A stretch of 64,000 bases of DNA from Novosphingobium malaysiense. Its GTDB lineage: Bacteria > Pseudomonadota > Alphaproteobacteria > Sphingomonadales > Sphingomonadaceae. The position numbers and the translations under genes were made by a program. Every line of letters begins with the position of its first letter. The first letter of the stretch is position 1. The stretch covers positions 124,001 through 188,000 of the forward strand of contig NZ_JTDI01000006.1 of assembly GCF_000802225.1 (NCBI RefSeq). Reading direction: 5' to 3'. This document shows, one piece after another, positions 51,245 to 59,491 of this stretch. The notes under the pieces are model-generated. The model searched no databases and had not been told where the DNA came from. It saw only the letters and a program-made list of their open reading frames with translations.

Positions 51245-52714
51245 TTATCCCCAGTTGGCTCCGGCAGCATGCGCCCCGGCGCGGCGACCGAAATAGCTGC
51301 CTGGCCCCAGGCTCAGTCCGCTGGCATAGGCCTTGCCGGTGCGCGGGATATGCGCGGCGCTGGCACCCACGACATAGAGGCCCGGAATCGCATTCGACTT
51401 GAGATCGAGCGCCCGGCCCACTTCGTCGGTCTTGATGCCTCCGAGCGTGATGAACAGATAGCTCGACTTGTCGAAGCTGATGTCGAACGCGGCGAAGGCC
51501 CCCTTGTTAAGCGGCTTGATCCAGTCGGGATGCTTGTGGAAACGCGTGTCGACGCCCTTTTCCGCATCGGCGTTATACTGCGCCATCGTTCGTACGAGAG
51601 ACCCGGCGGGCAGGTCCAGCCCGGCTTCCATCTCCTCGATCGTTTCCCAACCATCGACCAGCGTGTGATTGCTGAACGGATTTTCCGGATAGGCGAAGAT
51701 TTCCTCGTCGAGGATCAGGTAGGCCGTCTGCCCCGGCTGTTCCATCACGAAGTTCGCCAGGCGCCCGTGATAGACGTCCTCGGCCACGAAACGCTCGCCG
51801 TTGCGGTTGACGATGATGCCCTTGATGAGCTGTGCGGGCGGATAGATCGAGGCCGTGGGGATCACCCCGTCCATCGCGATCGCATGGGCGCCCGCCGACA
51901 TGCCCAGGCGCACCCCGGCCCCGTCGTTGCTGGGGATCGCCAGCGGCTCGCTGGTCTCGCTGAGCAGCGGCAAGTGCTGGTCGAGCAAAGGCTGGCACAG
52001 GTTGTGGCTGCCGCACGCGATGATCACGCCGCGGCGGGCCTTGACGAAGAACGTGCCGGTCGTCTGCTTCACCTTCACGCCGACGACGCGGCCCTCGGCG
52101 CTTTTCACCAGTGCGATCACGGCACTGTCGTAGATCGCCGCAATGCCCTCGTCCTCGCACCTCTGGATCAGCGGCTGCATGCCGGCCGCCCCGGCATTCT
52201 CGCCGGCGCCTGCCACCTTGTGCCCGCGCGGAGCGGGCCGTGCCGCTTCGCGATAGGGCCAGGCCTTTTCGTTGCCGGTCCACATCAGGCAGGTCGTATC
52301 CATCAGGAACACCGCCTTGCCGCCGAAATAGCTGCGCTCGAACGGCACGCCTTGTGCTTCCAGCCAGTCGAAATGCGCCTTGCTGTCCCTGCAGAACGCA
52401 AGCGCGGCATTGGGATCGAGCGGGTCGCAACTTGCCATGAGGAACGCGGCCATCTGTTCCGCATCGTCTTCATAGCCGGCGGCTTCCTGCACCGCCGTAC
52501 CGCCGCCCAGATAGAAGATCCCGGACGACATCGCGCTTGCACCGCCGCCTCCGGAGGCGCGCTCCACGATCAGAACGTCCGCGCCGGCACGGTGCGCTTC
52601 CAGCGCAGCGCATGTCCCGGCAACACCCTGTCCGGCGACAACGACATCGACCTCCTGTTGCCAGTCGCCGACTTCGGCTTCGGGAATGATCTGCGGGACG
52701 TCAGCAGTGCTCAT
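51245..52714 (-). CDS. FAD-dependent dehydrogenase (3-ketosteroid dehydrogenase / fumarate reductase-like)
   Basis: 489-residue flavoprotein. GQGVAG (28-33) in the N-terminal beta-alpha-beta, VLIVERASGGGGASAMSSG and a C-terminal GLYVVGASAAHIPRTGKAYASGLSLG are characteristic of the fumarate reductase/KstD superfamily, in which members desaturate 3-keto steroids, reduce fumarate or act on other cyclic ketones. No signal peptide or heme motif is visible. It lies 5 bp after the SDR at 52720, forming a leftward pair. KstD-like function would fit a steroid pathway, but the superfamily is broad and this is not proof. Confidence 0.88.
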   Translation of the reverse strand: MSTADVPQIIPEAEVGDWQQEVDVVVAGQGVAGTCAALEAHRAGADVLIVERASGGGGASAMSSGIFYLGGGTAVQEAAGYEDDAEQMAAFLMASCDPLDPNAALAFCRDSKAHFDWLEAQGVPFERSYFGGKAVFLMDTTCLMWTGNEKAWPYREAARPAPRGHKVAGAGENAGAAGMQPLIQRCEDEGIAAIYDSAVIALVKSAEGRVVGVKVKQTTGTFFVKARRGVIIACGSHNLCQPLLDQHLPLLSETSEPLAIPSNDGAGVRLGMSAGAHAIAMDGVIPTASIYPPAQLIKGIIVNRNGERFVAEDVYHGRLANFVMEQPGQTAYLILDEEIFAYPENPFSNHTLVDGWETIEEMEAGLDLPAGSLVRTMAQYNADAEKGVDTRFHKHPDWIKPLNKGAFAAFDISFDKSSYLFITLGGIKTDEVGRALDLKSNAIPGLYVVGASAAHIPRTGKAYASGLSLGPGSYFGRRAGAHAAGANWG

Positions 52715-52719
52715 GGCAA

Positions 52720-53523
52720 TCAGCCCTCCATCGCCGCGGCAACGGCGGCATCGATTTCGCTCTTCATCGGATTGCGGCGCAGCGTCAGGCCGCCGTTCAC
52801 CTGCAGGTTCTCACCGGTCATGAAGCACTCGTCGCTGGCGAGAAAGACGGCTGCGGCGGCGATATCGTCCGACGTGCCGATCCGGCCGAGCGGGTAGCCG
52901 GCAAGAAAGGAATCGAAGAGCCCGGGTACCTGCTTGGCATCGGCCGTCATCGGCGAGTCCGTCAGGCCGGGCGAAATCGAATTGGCGCGGACGCCCTCGG
53001 AGCCGAATTCGTGCGCGATGCAGCGGATCACGTGGTCGGTACCGGCCTTTGTCCCCATGTACGCAGCATGATCGTTCAGCATGATCGTAGCCGTAGCCGA
53101 ACTGATCTGGATGATCGAGCCACCCTGCCCGCCAGCCGAGCGCATCATCTTGCGCAGCATGGCCTGGTAGAAATGGAACGGCCCCACGTACTGCAGCATG
53201 GTCATCGCCACGAGGTCTTCGTGGGTGTTGTCGAGGAACGGCTTGAGCAGACCCCAGCCCGTCGCGTTGATGGCTATGTCGATGCCGCCAAGCTTCTCGC
53301 AGCCTTCATCGGCAAGGGTGTTCACGCTGGCTTCGTCGGTGATGTCGCATGCGGCCCATTCACAGCCGTGCTGGGCGGCAAAATCCGCAAGGACACTCTC
53401 CTTGCGCCCGGAGACAAGGACCTTTGCGCCCTCTTCGAGGAACCGCGTGGCGATGTGCTGCCCCATGTTGTCCGGGCTGCTGGCGCCCAGAATGACCGCG
53501 CGTTTACCCTGCAGTCTTGCCAT
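52720..53523 (-). CDS. Short-chain dehydrogenase/reductase (SDR), unusual cofactor loop
   Basis: 267-residue SDR. The nucleotide loop is GASSPDNMGQHIA (13-25), reminiscent of enoyl-reductase-type SDRs, not the classical TGxxxGxG. NNAG is replaced by NATG. The active site keeps Ser (ISSATATIM), Tyr and Lys (AAYMGTKAG). The C-terminus has CFMTGENLQVNGG. ATG 53523 is preceded by GGAGAG. First gene of a pair with the FAD dehydrogenase, which suggests they act on the same cyclic substrate in sequence. Confidence 0.9.
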   Translation of the reverse strand: MARLQGKRAVILGASSPDNMGQHIATRFLEEGAKVLVSGRKESVLADFAAQHGCEWAACDITDEASVNTLADEGCEKLGGIDIAINATGWGLLKPFLDNTHEDLVAMTMLQYVGPFHFYQAMLRKMMRSAGGQGGSIIQISSATATIMLNDHAAYMGTKAGTDHVIRCIAHEFGSEGVRANSISPGLTDSPMTADAKQVPGLFDSFLAGYPLGRIGTSDDIAAAAVFLASDECFMTGENLQVNGGLTLRRNPMKSEIDAAVAAAMEG

Positions 53524-53683
53524 GTCGCTCTCCTTCGTTTTTGTCTGGCCCGGAGGGCTAGCACGACAGCGAAGCCGGCATTCCTGACTAAAAGTGTAGT
53601 GGTCCGCTGGGCCTCAAGGGTTGAAAGGAACCACTCGCAAGGAACTTGGAACACGATTCCGGCAAAGGCAGAGGAACTGATCA

Positions 53684-54445
53684 ATGGATCTCGGACTGAA
53701 GGGCAAGAAAGCCATCCTGCTTGGCGCCAACGGCGGCATCGGCCGCGTTGTCGCGCACACGCTGGCCAAGGAAGGCTGCGACGTCGCCATCTGCGGGCGC
53801 AGCCAGGGCAAGGTCGACAATGTCGTGGCCGAACTGTCCAAGATCGGCGTTAAGAGCTACGGCGAGGCGCTCGACGTTTCCGATGCGGAAACCGTGCCTG
53901 CCTTCGTCGAGAAGGCGGCCGGTGAACTCGGCGGCTGCGACATCTTCATCAGCTTTACCTCGGTCAATCCCGGCGAAGACACCGACGCCGCCTGGGAAAC
54001 CGTGCTGGGCACCGACATCCTGCCCATGCGCCGCGGCATTGCCGCCGCCCGCCCGTTCCTCGCCAAGTCCGAGGACGGATCGGTCGTGTGCATCAGCTCG
54101 ACCGGCGCCGTGGAAGAATTCATGGGCGTGCAGCCCTACAACGCGCTCAAGGCAGCGGTGATCAACTACGCCGCGGCGCTGTCGCAGGCGCTCGCCGCCG
54201 AAGGCATCCGCGCCAACTGCATCACCCCCGGCCCGGTCTGGACCGAGGATGGCCCCTGGCCGCAGATCAAGGAAGGCGCGCCGGAATTCTTCGACCAGAT
54301 CGTCGGCGCCATCCCCGCCGGCCGCATGACCACCGGCGAGGAACTGGCCAACGCGATCGTCTTCACCGCATCGCCCGCCTGCAAGGCGATGACCGGTGCG
54401 AACATCGTGGTCGACGGCGCCTTCACCAAGCGCGTGCAGTTCTGA
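53684..54445 (+). CDS. Short-chain dehydrogenase/reductase (SDR)
   Basis: 253-residue SDR. Cofactor motif LGANGGIG (13-20), with SFTS at the NNAG position, Ser in CISSTGAVE, Tyr and Lys in YNALKAA, and a late MTGANIVVDGA. CGRSQGK after the second strand suggests NADP. No adjacent partner on the same strand up to the strong terminator at 54487. It is divergent from the SDR at 52720 by 160 bp. Confidence 0.9.
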   Translation: MDLGLKGKKAILLGANGGIGRVVAHTLAKEGCDVAICGRSQGKVDNVVAELSKIGVKSYGEALDVSDAETVPAFVEKAAGELGGCDIFISFTSVNPGEDTDAAWETVLGTDILPMRRGIAAARPFLAKSEDGSVVCISSTGAVEEFMGVQPYNALKAAVINYAAALSQALAAEGIRANCITPGPVWTEDGPWPQIKEGAPEFFDQIVGAIPAGRMTTGEELANAIVFTASPACKAMTGANIVVDGAFTKRVQF

Positions 54446-54486
54446 TCGACTGATCGATCCTTTTCCCACCCTCACACAGGGCTTCT

Positions 54487-54522
54487 GGCGGCGGGTCCCG
54501 AAAGGGCCCGCCGCCTTTTTTT
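54487..54522 (+). terminator. Intrinsic terminator after the SDR at 53684
   Basis: A GC-rich stem of about 12 bp with a T bulge (54487-54499 with 54504-54515), a GAAA loop and TTTTTTT at 54516-54522. It isolates the SDR from the Rieske pair downstream. Confidence 0.9.
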
Positions 54523-54636
54523 GCAGCGCAGGCCCTGCCCGAATCAAAAAAACGGCAGCTCTGTCTGTTAATGTATTCAAACCCGCCTTAGAGCAGCACT
54601 TCCTATCACAAATGTCAGGTCGGAATCGGCCCATTT

Positions 54637-54652
54637 CTTGACCTCGATCAAG
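54637..54652. promoter_or_regulatory. Inverted repeat CTTGA-N6-TCAAG upstream of the tandem Rieske genes
   Basis: 5-bp arms (54637-54641 and 54648-54652), about 55 bp before the Rieske start; the segment TTGACC within it resembles a -35 element. Short arms, so weak evidence. Confidence 0.25.
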
Positions 54653-54707
54653 CGCCGAAACGGACTTTGTGAGATTTCCTCTCCAACGAAGAAACGGAGA
54701 GGCAAGA

Positions 54708-56108
54708 ATGGCTGATTTCGATTCCCGCGACGATTTCCTTCCCGCCCGCTGCCCCGGCCCTGGCTGGGAAGACATTCTTGCTGCAGACGACATCGCACCG
54801 CCGGACTTCGTCGCGCAGGATCAGTACCGCTACCTCGGCTCCGAGCCGATCGATGCGAAGCGCTACTACGATCCCGAGTTCTTCGCGCTCGAGAAGGAAC
54901 GCATGTGGCCCCGCGTGTGGCAGTTCGCCGCCCGCGAAGAGGATCTGCCCGAACCGGGCGACTACGTTACCTACGAGAACGCCGGCCGTTCCTACCTGAT
55001 CGTGCGGCAGGCCGACGGCGAGGTGAAGGCCTTCCACAATGTGTGCCTGCACCGCGGTCGCAAGCTCGCTACCGACAACGGCAATGCCGACCAGTTCCTG
55101 TGCCCTTTCCACGGCTTTTCGTGGAACCCGGACGGCTCGCTGCGCAACATCCCGTGCCGCTGGGACTTCGGACATCTCTCCGACGAGAAAATGCAGCTTC
55201 CCGAAGCCAGCGTCGGCCGCTGGCAGGGCTACATCTTTGTGCGCGAAAGCGACGAAGGTCCCTCGCTGGAGGAATTCCTGAGCCCGCTGCCCGAGTACTT
55301 CAAGCGCTGGAAGCACGAGGAATGCGTGACGGTCGCCTGGGTCGGCAAGGTCGTAAAGGCGAACTGGAAAATCACCATGGAAGCTTTCATGGAAAGCTAT
55401 CACGCCTACGTCACCCACCCGCAGCTCATGCCCTTCACCGGCGATGCCAATGCGGCCTATCATGTGCTCTCCGACCACGTGAACGTGAACTACACGCCGT
55501 TCGGCGTCGTCAGCCCGCACATTGAGGACAAGAAGCTCTCCGAGCAGTGGATCATAGAGGAGTTCGGAAAGTACAACGGCCGTTCCGCCGACAACTACGA
55601 TGGCGAGGACGATGCCGGAGCAGTCGAGGTGCCCGAGGGCCGGACAGCCCGGCAGGCGCTCGGCGAAGCCATGCGGGCCACGTCGCAGAAGATGTTCGGC
55701 GGCGACTATTCGCAGATCTCGGAATGCGAACTGCTGGACGCGCTCGTCTACAACGTCTTCCCGAACTTCGCGCCATGGGGCGGTTTCATGCCCAACATCG
55801 TCTACCGCTGGCGCCCTTGGCCCGATCAGGACCACTGCCTGATGGAAGTGCGCGTGATCGCCCGCGTGCCCGAAGGCGAACCGCGCCCCAAGGGTGTGCC
55901 GATGCATATGCTGGGTGAGGACGAGGACTGGTCCGATGCCCCGGAACTGGGTGTTCTGGGCGGTGTGGTCGATCAGGACATGTCCAACATGGAACTCACC
56001 CACGAAGGCCTGAAGGTCTCCAAAAACCAGCGCGTGGAACTGGGAGACTATCAGGAAGTGCGCATCCGCCACCTGCACCAGACACTCGACAAGTACCTGG
56101 CCGATTGA
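54708..56108 (+). CDS. Rieske non-heme iron oxygenase, alpha subunit (type A, copy 2)
   Basis: 466 residues starting at ATG 54708 (GGAGAGG upstream); an earlier in-frame ATG at 54669 gives non-homologous residues. The Rieske ligands are Cys113, His115, Cys132, His135 (NVCLHRGRK, CPFHGF). Iron motif E-SY-H-AYVT-H: His232, His237 with Glu229 at the usual Asp position. It is the close paralog of the protein at 32153. Twelve bp separate it from the type B oxygenase downstream, so the two are co-expressed. Confidence 0.93.
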   Translation: MADFDSRDDFLPARCPGPGWEDILAADDIAPPDFVAQDQYRYLGSEPIDAKRYYDPEFFALEKERMWPRVWQFAAREEDLPEPGDYVTYENAGRSYLIVRQADGEVKAFHNVCLHRGRKLATDNGNADQFLCPFHGFSWNPDGSLRNIPCRWDFGHLSDEKMQLPEASVGRWQGYIFVRESDEGPSLEEFLSPLPEYFKRWKHEECVTVAWVGKVVKANWKITMEAFMESYHAYVTHPQLMPFTGDANAAYHVLSDHVNVNYTPFGVVSPHIEDKKLSEQWIIEEFGKYNGRSADNYDGEDDAGAVEVPEGRTARQALGEAMRATSQKMFGGDYSQISECELLDALVYNVFPNFAPWGGFMPNIVYRWRPWPDQDHCLMEVRVIARVPEGEPRPKGVPMHMLGEDEDWSDAPELGVLGGVVDQDMSNMELTHEGLKVSKNQRVELGDYQEVRIRHLHQTLDKYLAD

Positions 56109-56120
56109 GGGAGCCCCCCG

Positions 56121-57305
56121 ATGACCGAGAATTTCGACAAGTACGCGAACGCCGCAGAGCGGATGCTCAATTTCGTTGAGACCCGCACGACCGATCAGGC
56201 CCCCGAGGTCTTCCAGGTGCCCGTCAACAATTACCTCGACGGGGAACGCTGGGAGCGCGAGAAGGAACGCATCTTCAAGCGTGTGCCGCTGATGCTGGCG
56301 CTCACCATCGAGCTGCCGGAAGTCAACGACTACAAGGCCATGGACGTGATGGGCATGCCCGTCGTCATCACCCGTGCCAAGGACGGCAAGGCCCGCGCCT
56401 TCCTCAACGTCTGCAAGCACCGCGCCGCGCACCTCGCACCCGAAGGCCGCGGCAACTGCAAAGCCTTCGCCTGCCCCTACCACGGCTGGACCTACGCCAA
56501 CGATGGCAAGTTGATGGGTATTGCCGAGGCGAGCACCTTCGGCGACGTCGACCGCTCCACCCTCAACATGACCGAGCTTCCCTGCGACGAAGTGGCGGGC
56601 ATGATCTACGTGATCCTCACCCCCGGCCTCGAAATCGATGCGCGGGCCTGGCTGGGCGACATGTACGAGTACTTCGCCGACCTCGAACTCGAGAGGTGGT
56701 ACTTCCACAAGAGCAAAGTCATGCACGGCGCCAACTGGAAGGTCGCCTACGACGGCTATCTCGAGGGCTATCACTTCCAGGCGGCGCACACGAACACCGT
56801 AGCCACGCGCTCGCCGTCAAACCGGGCGATCTACGAGGGGCATGGTCCGCATATCCTGATCGGCTTCCCGCAGAACGCGATCACCCGCCTGCACGACCTG
56901 CCGCGCGAGGAATGGGGCAAGCAGGAGAACAACGGCTACGACTTCATCCGCATGCTGTTCCCCAATTTCGCGCTCTTTCTGGCTCCGGAGATGTGCCAGT
57001 TCGCGCAGCTCTTCCCGGGCGATGCGCCGGACAAGAACGTGACGGTGATGAACTACTGCTTCCCGACGAAGCCCGAGACCGACGAAGGCCTCCAGTCCCT
57101 CGACGAGATGTGCGACTTCTTCTTCAACGTCGTTGAGGAGGAAGACTACCTGCTGGGCCTGCAGGTCCAGAACGGGCTCGAAAGCGGCGCGATGACCCAC
57201 CAGGTCTTCGGCCGCAACGAGCCGGGCAACCAGTTCTTCCATAAGTGGGTGGATTACTATCTCGACGAAACCGGCCAGACGCCGGCCCCCGTGATGAAGG
57301 GGTAA
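56121..57305 (+). CDS. Rieske non-heme iron oxygenase, alpha subunit (type B, copy 2)
   Basis: 394 residues. Rieske ligands Cys98, His100, Cys118, His121 (NVCKHRAAH, CPYHGW). Iron motif LEGYHFQAAH: His218 and His223 with Glu215 at the bridging position. Paralog of the protein at 48169. Second gene of a two-gene unit with the type A oxygenase, the only place in the window where two different Rieske types are directly joined; a heteromeric or sequential oxygenation role is possible. It is followed by a moderate terminator. Confidence 0.93.
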   Translation: MTENFDKYANAAERMLNFVETRTTDQAPEVFQVPVNNYLDGERWEREKERIFKRVPLMLALTIELPEVNDYKAMDVMGMPVVITRAKDGKARAFLNVCKHRAAHLAPEGRGNCKAFACPYHGWTYANDGKLMGIAEASTFGDVDRSTLNMTELPCDEVAGMIYVILTPGLEIDARAWLGDMYEYFADLELERWYFHKSKVMHGANWKVAYDGYLEGYHFQAAHTNTVATRSPSNRAIYEGHGPHILIGFPQNAITRLHDLPREEWGKQENNGYDFIRMLFPNFALFLAPEMCQFAQLFPGDAPDKNVTVMNYCFPTKPETDEGLQSLDEMCDFFFNVVEEEDYLLGLQVQNGLESGAMTHQVFGRNEPGNQFFHKWVDYYLDETGQTPAPVMKG

Positions 57306-57332
57306 AAACGGCTTTCACGAACTCTCCCAGCG

Positions 57333-57361
57333 AGGGCGGCGGGGCAACCTGCCGCCCTTTT
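57333..57361 (+). terminator. Intrinsic terminator after the tandem Rieske genes
   Basis: 8-bp stem AGGGCGGC/GCCGCCCT (57333-57340 with 57351-57358), a 10-nt loop and a short T-run. It lies 28 bp past the Rieske stop and close to the convergent secreted-protein gene. Confidence 0.65.
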
Positions 57362-57377
57362 GCCTTGCGCTGGCGGG

Positions 57378-58070
57378 TCAGAAGGACGTCGTGAAGCCCA
57401 GTCCCACCTGTTGCCGGTGCCGGATGGCTTGCCCCGGAGCAAGTGCCCTCGAGCCCACGTCCGCCTCGAGGCTCAGGGTAGCGGCGGTGTCGGCGATGGG
57501 AACCTCCAGGGTCGCCCGCACACCGCGGGCCCTGGGCGGTTCCCCGTTGGTCATGCGAATGGCATCGGCTTCGAGCGAACGTCCGCCCCACCCGCCCTGA
57601 AAGAACCATTCGCTCCTCAGCCGCCAATTCCCGCCTTGCGCCACGGCCAGCTGCATTCCGGCGTACCGGGCCTTCGTCTTGCCGGGAAAGATCGCCGACG
57701 TCCTGTCGAGCCGGCTGGCGGTGCCGGCAAAGACGGCCGCTCCGAGGACCGTGTCCGACGCCACCGTATGCCACGCCGTCAACTTTGCGTGGCGAACATG
57801 TACCTTCAAGCGGGTATTGGCGAGCGGCAGCACATCCTTGTGGGACGAATGCAGCGAAACATATTCGAGGCCCCACCCTTCGGTTCCACCGTCATTCGCA
57901 AAGCGCCTTGTCTTTGCCCTCTCGACGATGTCCTGATCGGTTACAGACCAGGAGACGCTCATCGGCATGGCGGCCTGGGCGGATGCGCCTATGGCCTTGG
58001 CCTCGTTCGCCAGAGCCGGCGTGGAGCAGGCCTGTACAGCCAGGCCGAAGACAACGAGACTCGTGCGCAT
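57378..58070 (-). CDS. Secreted or outer-membrane protein of unknown function
   Basis: 230 residues starting at ATG 58070. A signal peptide spans about 1-24 (VVFGLAVQACSTPALANE). The mature protein is rich in alternating polar/hydrophobic beta-prone strands and ends in GLGFTTSF, a terminal Phe like that of outer-membrane barrels. I do not recognise a family. Upstream in-frame sequence to 58127 does not form a better signal. It is transcribed leftward after a 93-bp gap from the EthD gene, so it might share its transcript. A small porin-like or envelope protein is plausible but unproven. Confidence 0.7.
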   Translation of the reverse strand: MRTSLVVFGLAVQACSTPALANEAKAIGASAQAAMPMSVSWSVTDQDIVERAKTRRFANDGGTEGWGLEYVSLHSSHKDVLPLANTRLKVHVRHAKLTAWHTVASDTVLGAAVFAGTASRLDRTSAIFPGKTKARYAGMQLAVAQGGNWRLRSEWFFQGGWGGRSLEADAIRMTNGEPPRARGVRATLEVPIADTAATLSLEADVGSRALAPGQAIRHRQQVGLGFTTSF

Positions 58071-58163
58071 GGATCCAGCCTTCCCGCAGTTGCAGATTTG
58101 CGATGGAATGCTGTTCAGACGCCGCAACAGGCACGTTGCCCCAGTGCCACACCCTCGATTGCG

Positions 58164-58781
58164 TCAGATATGCTCCCGATAGGCCCAGAACTGCGATCGG
58201 GAATGATCGATGAAGTTGCGCTCGTCTTCCAGGGCGCCCTTGGCGACGTCTTCCCGGGAAAGCTGACGCACAAGCGCTTCGATATCCGGGAAATGCACCT
58301 CTACGACACCGTCGAGCGTCGATGCGGCAAGTCCGGTGCCTTGCGCCAACTCGTTCGTTTCTGAAGAGGCGGTGTGCAGTTGGTGATAGCTGTACGGCGG
58401 AATCAGGCGCCGGCCGTAGTCGGCATGGTGGTTCAGCCAATAGTCCTGAAACGCGTCCTGGGTAAGCCGTGCGAGCCGGCGCAGGCCGAAGTAGAGGCGG
58501 ACCGCATCGCGGCCCGGCAGGATCGCGTGGCGGCGAAATGCGAGCACAGAACTGGCCGCGTTATCCAGATCGTCGGCAATCGCGGAGAGGAAAGCCGGCG
58601 CCTCCTGCAAGCGGCACGTTACCAGTGCTTCGGGCAGGTCCGGCGCCATGCCGCCGGCATGCGCAAGCGCGGGAAGCGCATCCGCGGGCATGCAGGTGGC
58701 CAATTGCCCCCCATCTGGCAGCGCGCTCATCAGCCGGCCCGGCGACGGACCTGTCAAAAGCAGCAGCGCGTCGATGCTCAA
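58164..58781 (-). CDS. EthD-domain protein, two-unit form
   Basis: 205 residues from a TTG start at 58781 that overlaps the SDR stop (TTGA at 58778-58781). The C-terminal half (about 95-195) has the EthD pattern RLYFGLRRLARLTQDAFQDYWLNHHADYGR, with the conserved His pair. The N-terminal half may be a degenerate second unit of the same alpha/beta barrel. An alternative start is the ATG about 17 codons further in. The role of EthD proteins in catabolic operons is poorly known; it is third in the MDR-SDR-EthD operon. Confidence 0.8.
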   Translation of the reverse strand: MSIDALLLLTGPSPGRLMSALPDGGQLATCMPADALPALAHAGGMAPDLPEALVTCRLQEAPAFLSAIADDLDNAASSVLAFRRHAILPGRDAVRLYFGLRRLARLTQDAFQDYWLNHHADYGRRLIPPYSYHQLHTASSETNELAQGTGLAASTLDGVVEVHFPDIEALVRQLSREDVAKGALEDERNFIDHSRSQFWAYREHI

Positions 58782-59491
58782 TGCCGCACCATTGCGCCGC
58801 CATCAACCCAGAGGCCGTGGCCGGAAACGAAGCGGGCATCCTCGCTGCACAGGAAAGCGACCACGTCGGCGATATCCTGCGGCGTGCCGAGGCGGCGCAG
58901 CGGCGCCTTGTTTTCCCAGAACGTCTTATATTCGGGCATCTGTTCAAAAGCAGGAGCGGTCATCGGCGTGGCAATCGCGCCAGGTTGTACGCACGTGGCG
59001 GTCACGCCGAACGGCCCCAGTTCGGCAGCGACCGACTTGGTAAAGCCGAGGACGGCATGCTTGGATGCGGAATAGGCACTCAGGCCCTCGTCCCCGTAAG
59101 CCGAGGTTGTCGAGCCGATAGTGACGATGCGCCCCGCCCCGTGCGCCTTGAGATGCGGCGTCGCCTCTCGGATCAGCCGGAACACGGCAACGAGGTTTAC
59201 CTCCAGAACGCGCAGGAAATAGGCATCGTCGTGCCCCTCCAGCGGGTGAAAGGCGCTGATCCCGGCGCAGGGAACCACGGTATCCAACCCGCCCATTGCC
59301 GCGAGGGCCTTCGCTACGAGATCGGCATTCGCGTCCTTGCCGGTCAGATCGGCAGTGAAATCCACCTCACCCTGGAGATCGGCGGTGAAGACCCGAGCGC
59401 CGTCTGCGCTGAGCCTTGTGGCAACCGCTGCCCCTATGCCCGAGCCCGCCCCGGTAACGATGGCCCGGCGACCGTCGAGGCGCCCGCTCAT
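58778..59491 (-). CDS. Short-chain dehydrogenase/reductase (SDR)
   Basis: 237-residue classical SDR. TGAGSGIG (13-20), Asp38 (TADLQ) favouring NAD, PCAG at the NNAG position, catalytic Ser (GSTTSAY), Tyr and Lys (SAYSASKHA), and a late VSGHGLWVDGG. The start overlaps the MDR gene stop (ATGA at 59488-59491), and the stop overlaps the EthD start. Thus three genes (MDR reductase, SDR, EthD) are tightly coupled and probably act in consecutive steps. Confidence 0.92.
   Translation of the reverse strand: MSGRLDGRRAIVTGAGSGIGAAVATRLSADGARVFTADLQGEVDFTADLTGKDANADLVAKALAAMGGLDTVVPCAGISAFHPLEGHDDAYFLRVLEVNLVAVFRLIREATPHLKAHGAGRIVTIGSTTSAYGDEGLSAYSASKHAVLGFTKSVAAELGPFGVTATCVQPGAIATPMTAPAFEQMPEYKTFWENKAPLRRLGTPQDIADVVAFLCSEDARFVSGHGLWVDGGAMVRH

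Noticed and set aside
32153..57305. Classical aromatic dioxygenase alpha/beta systems
   Set aside because: No typical beta subunit, ferredoxin or reductase adjacent; NTF2-like genes are only weak beta candidates.
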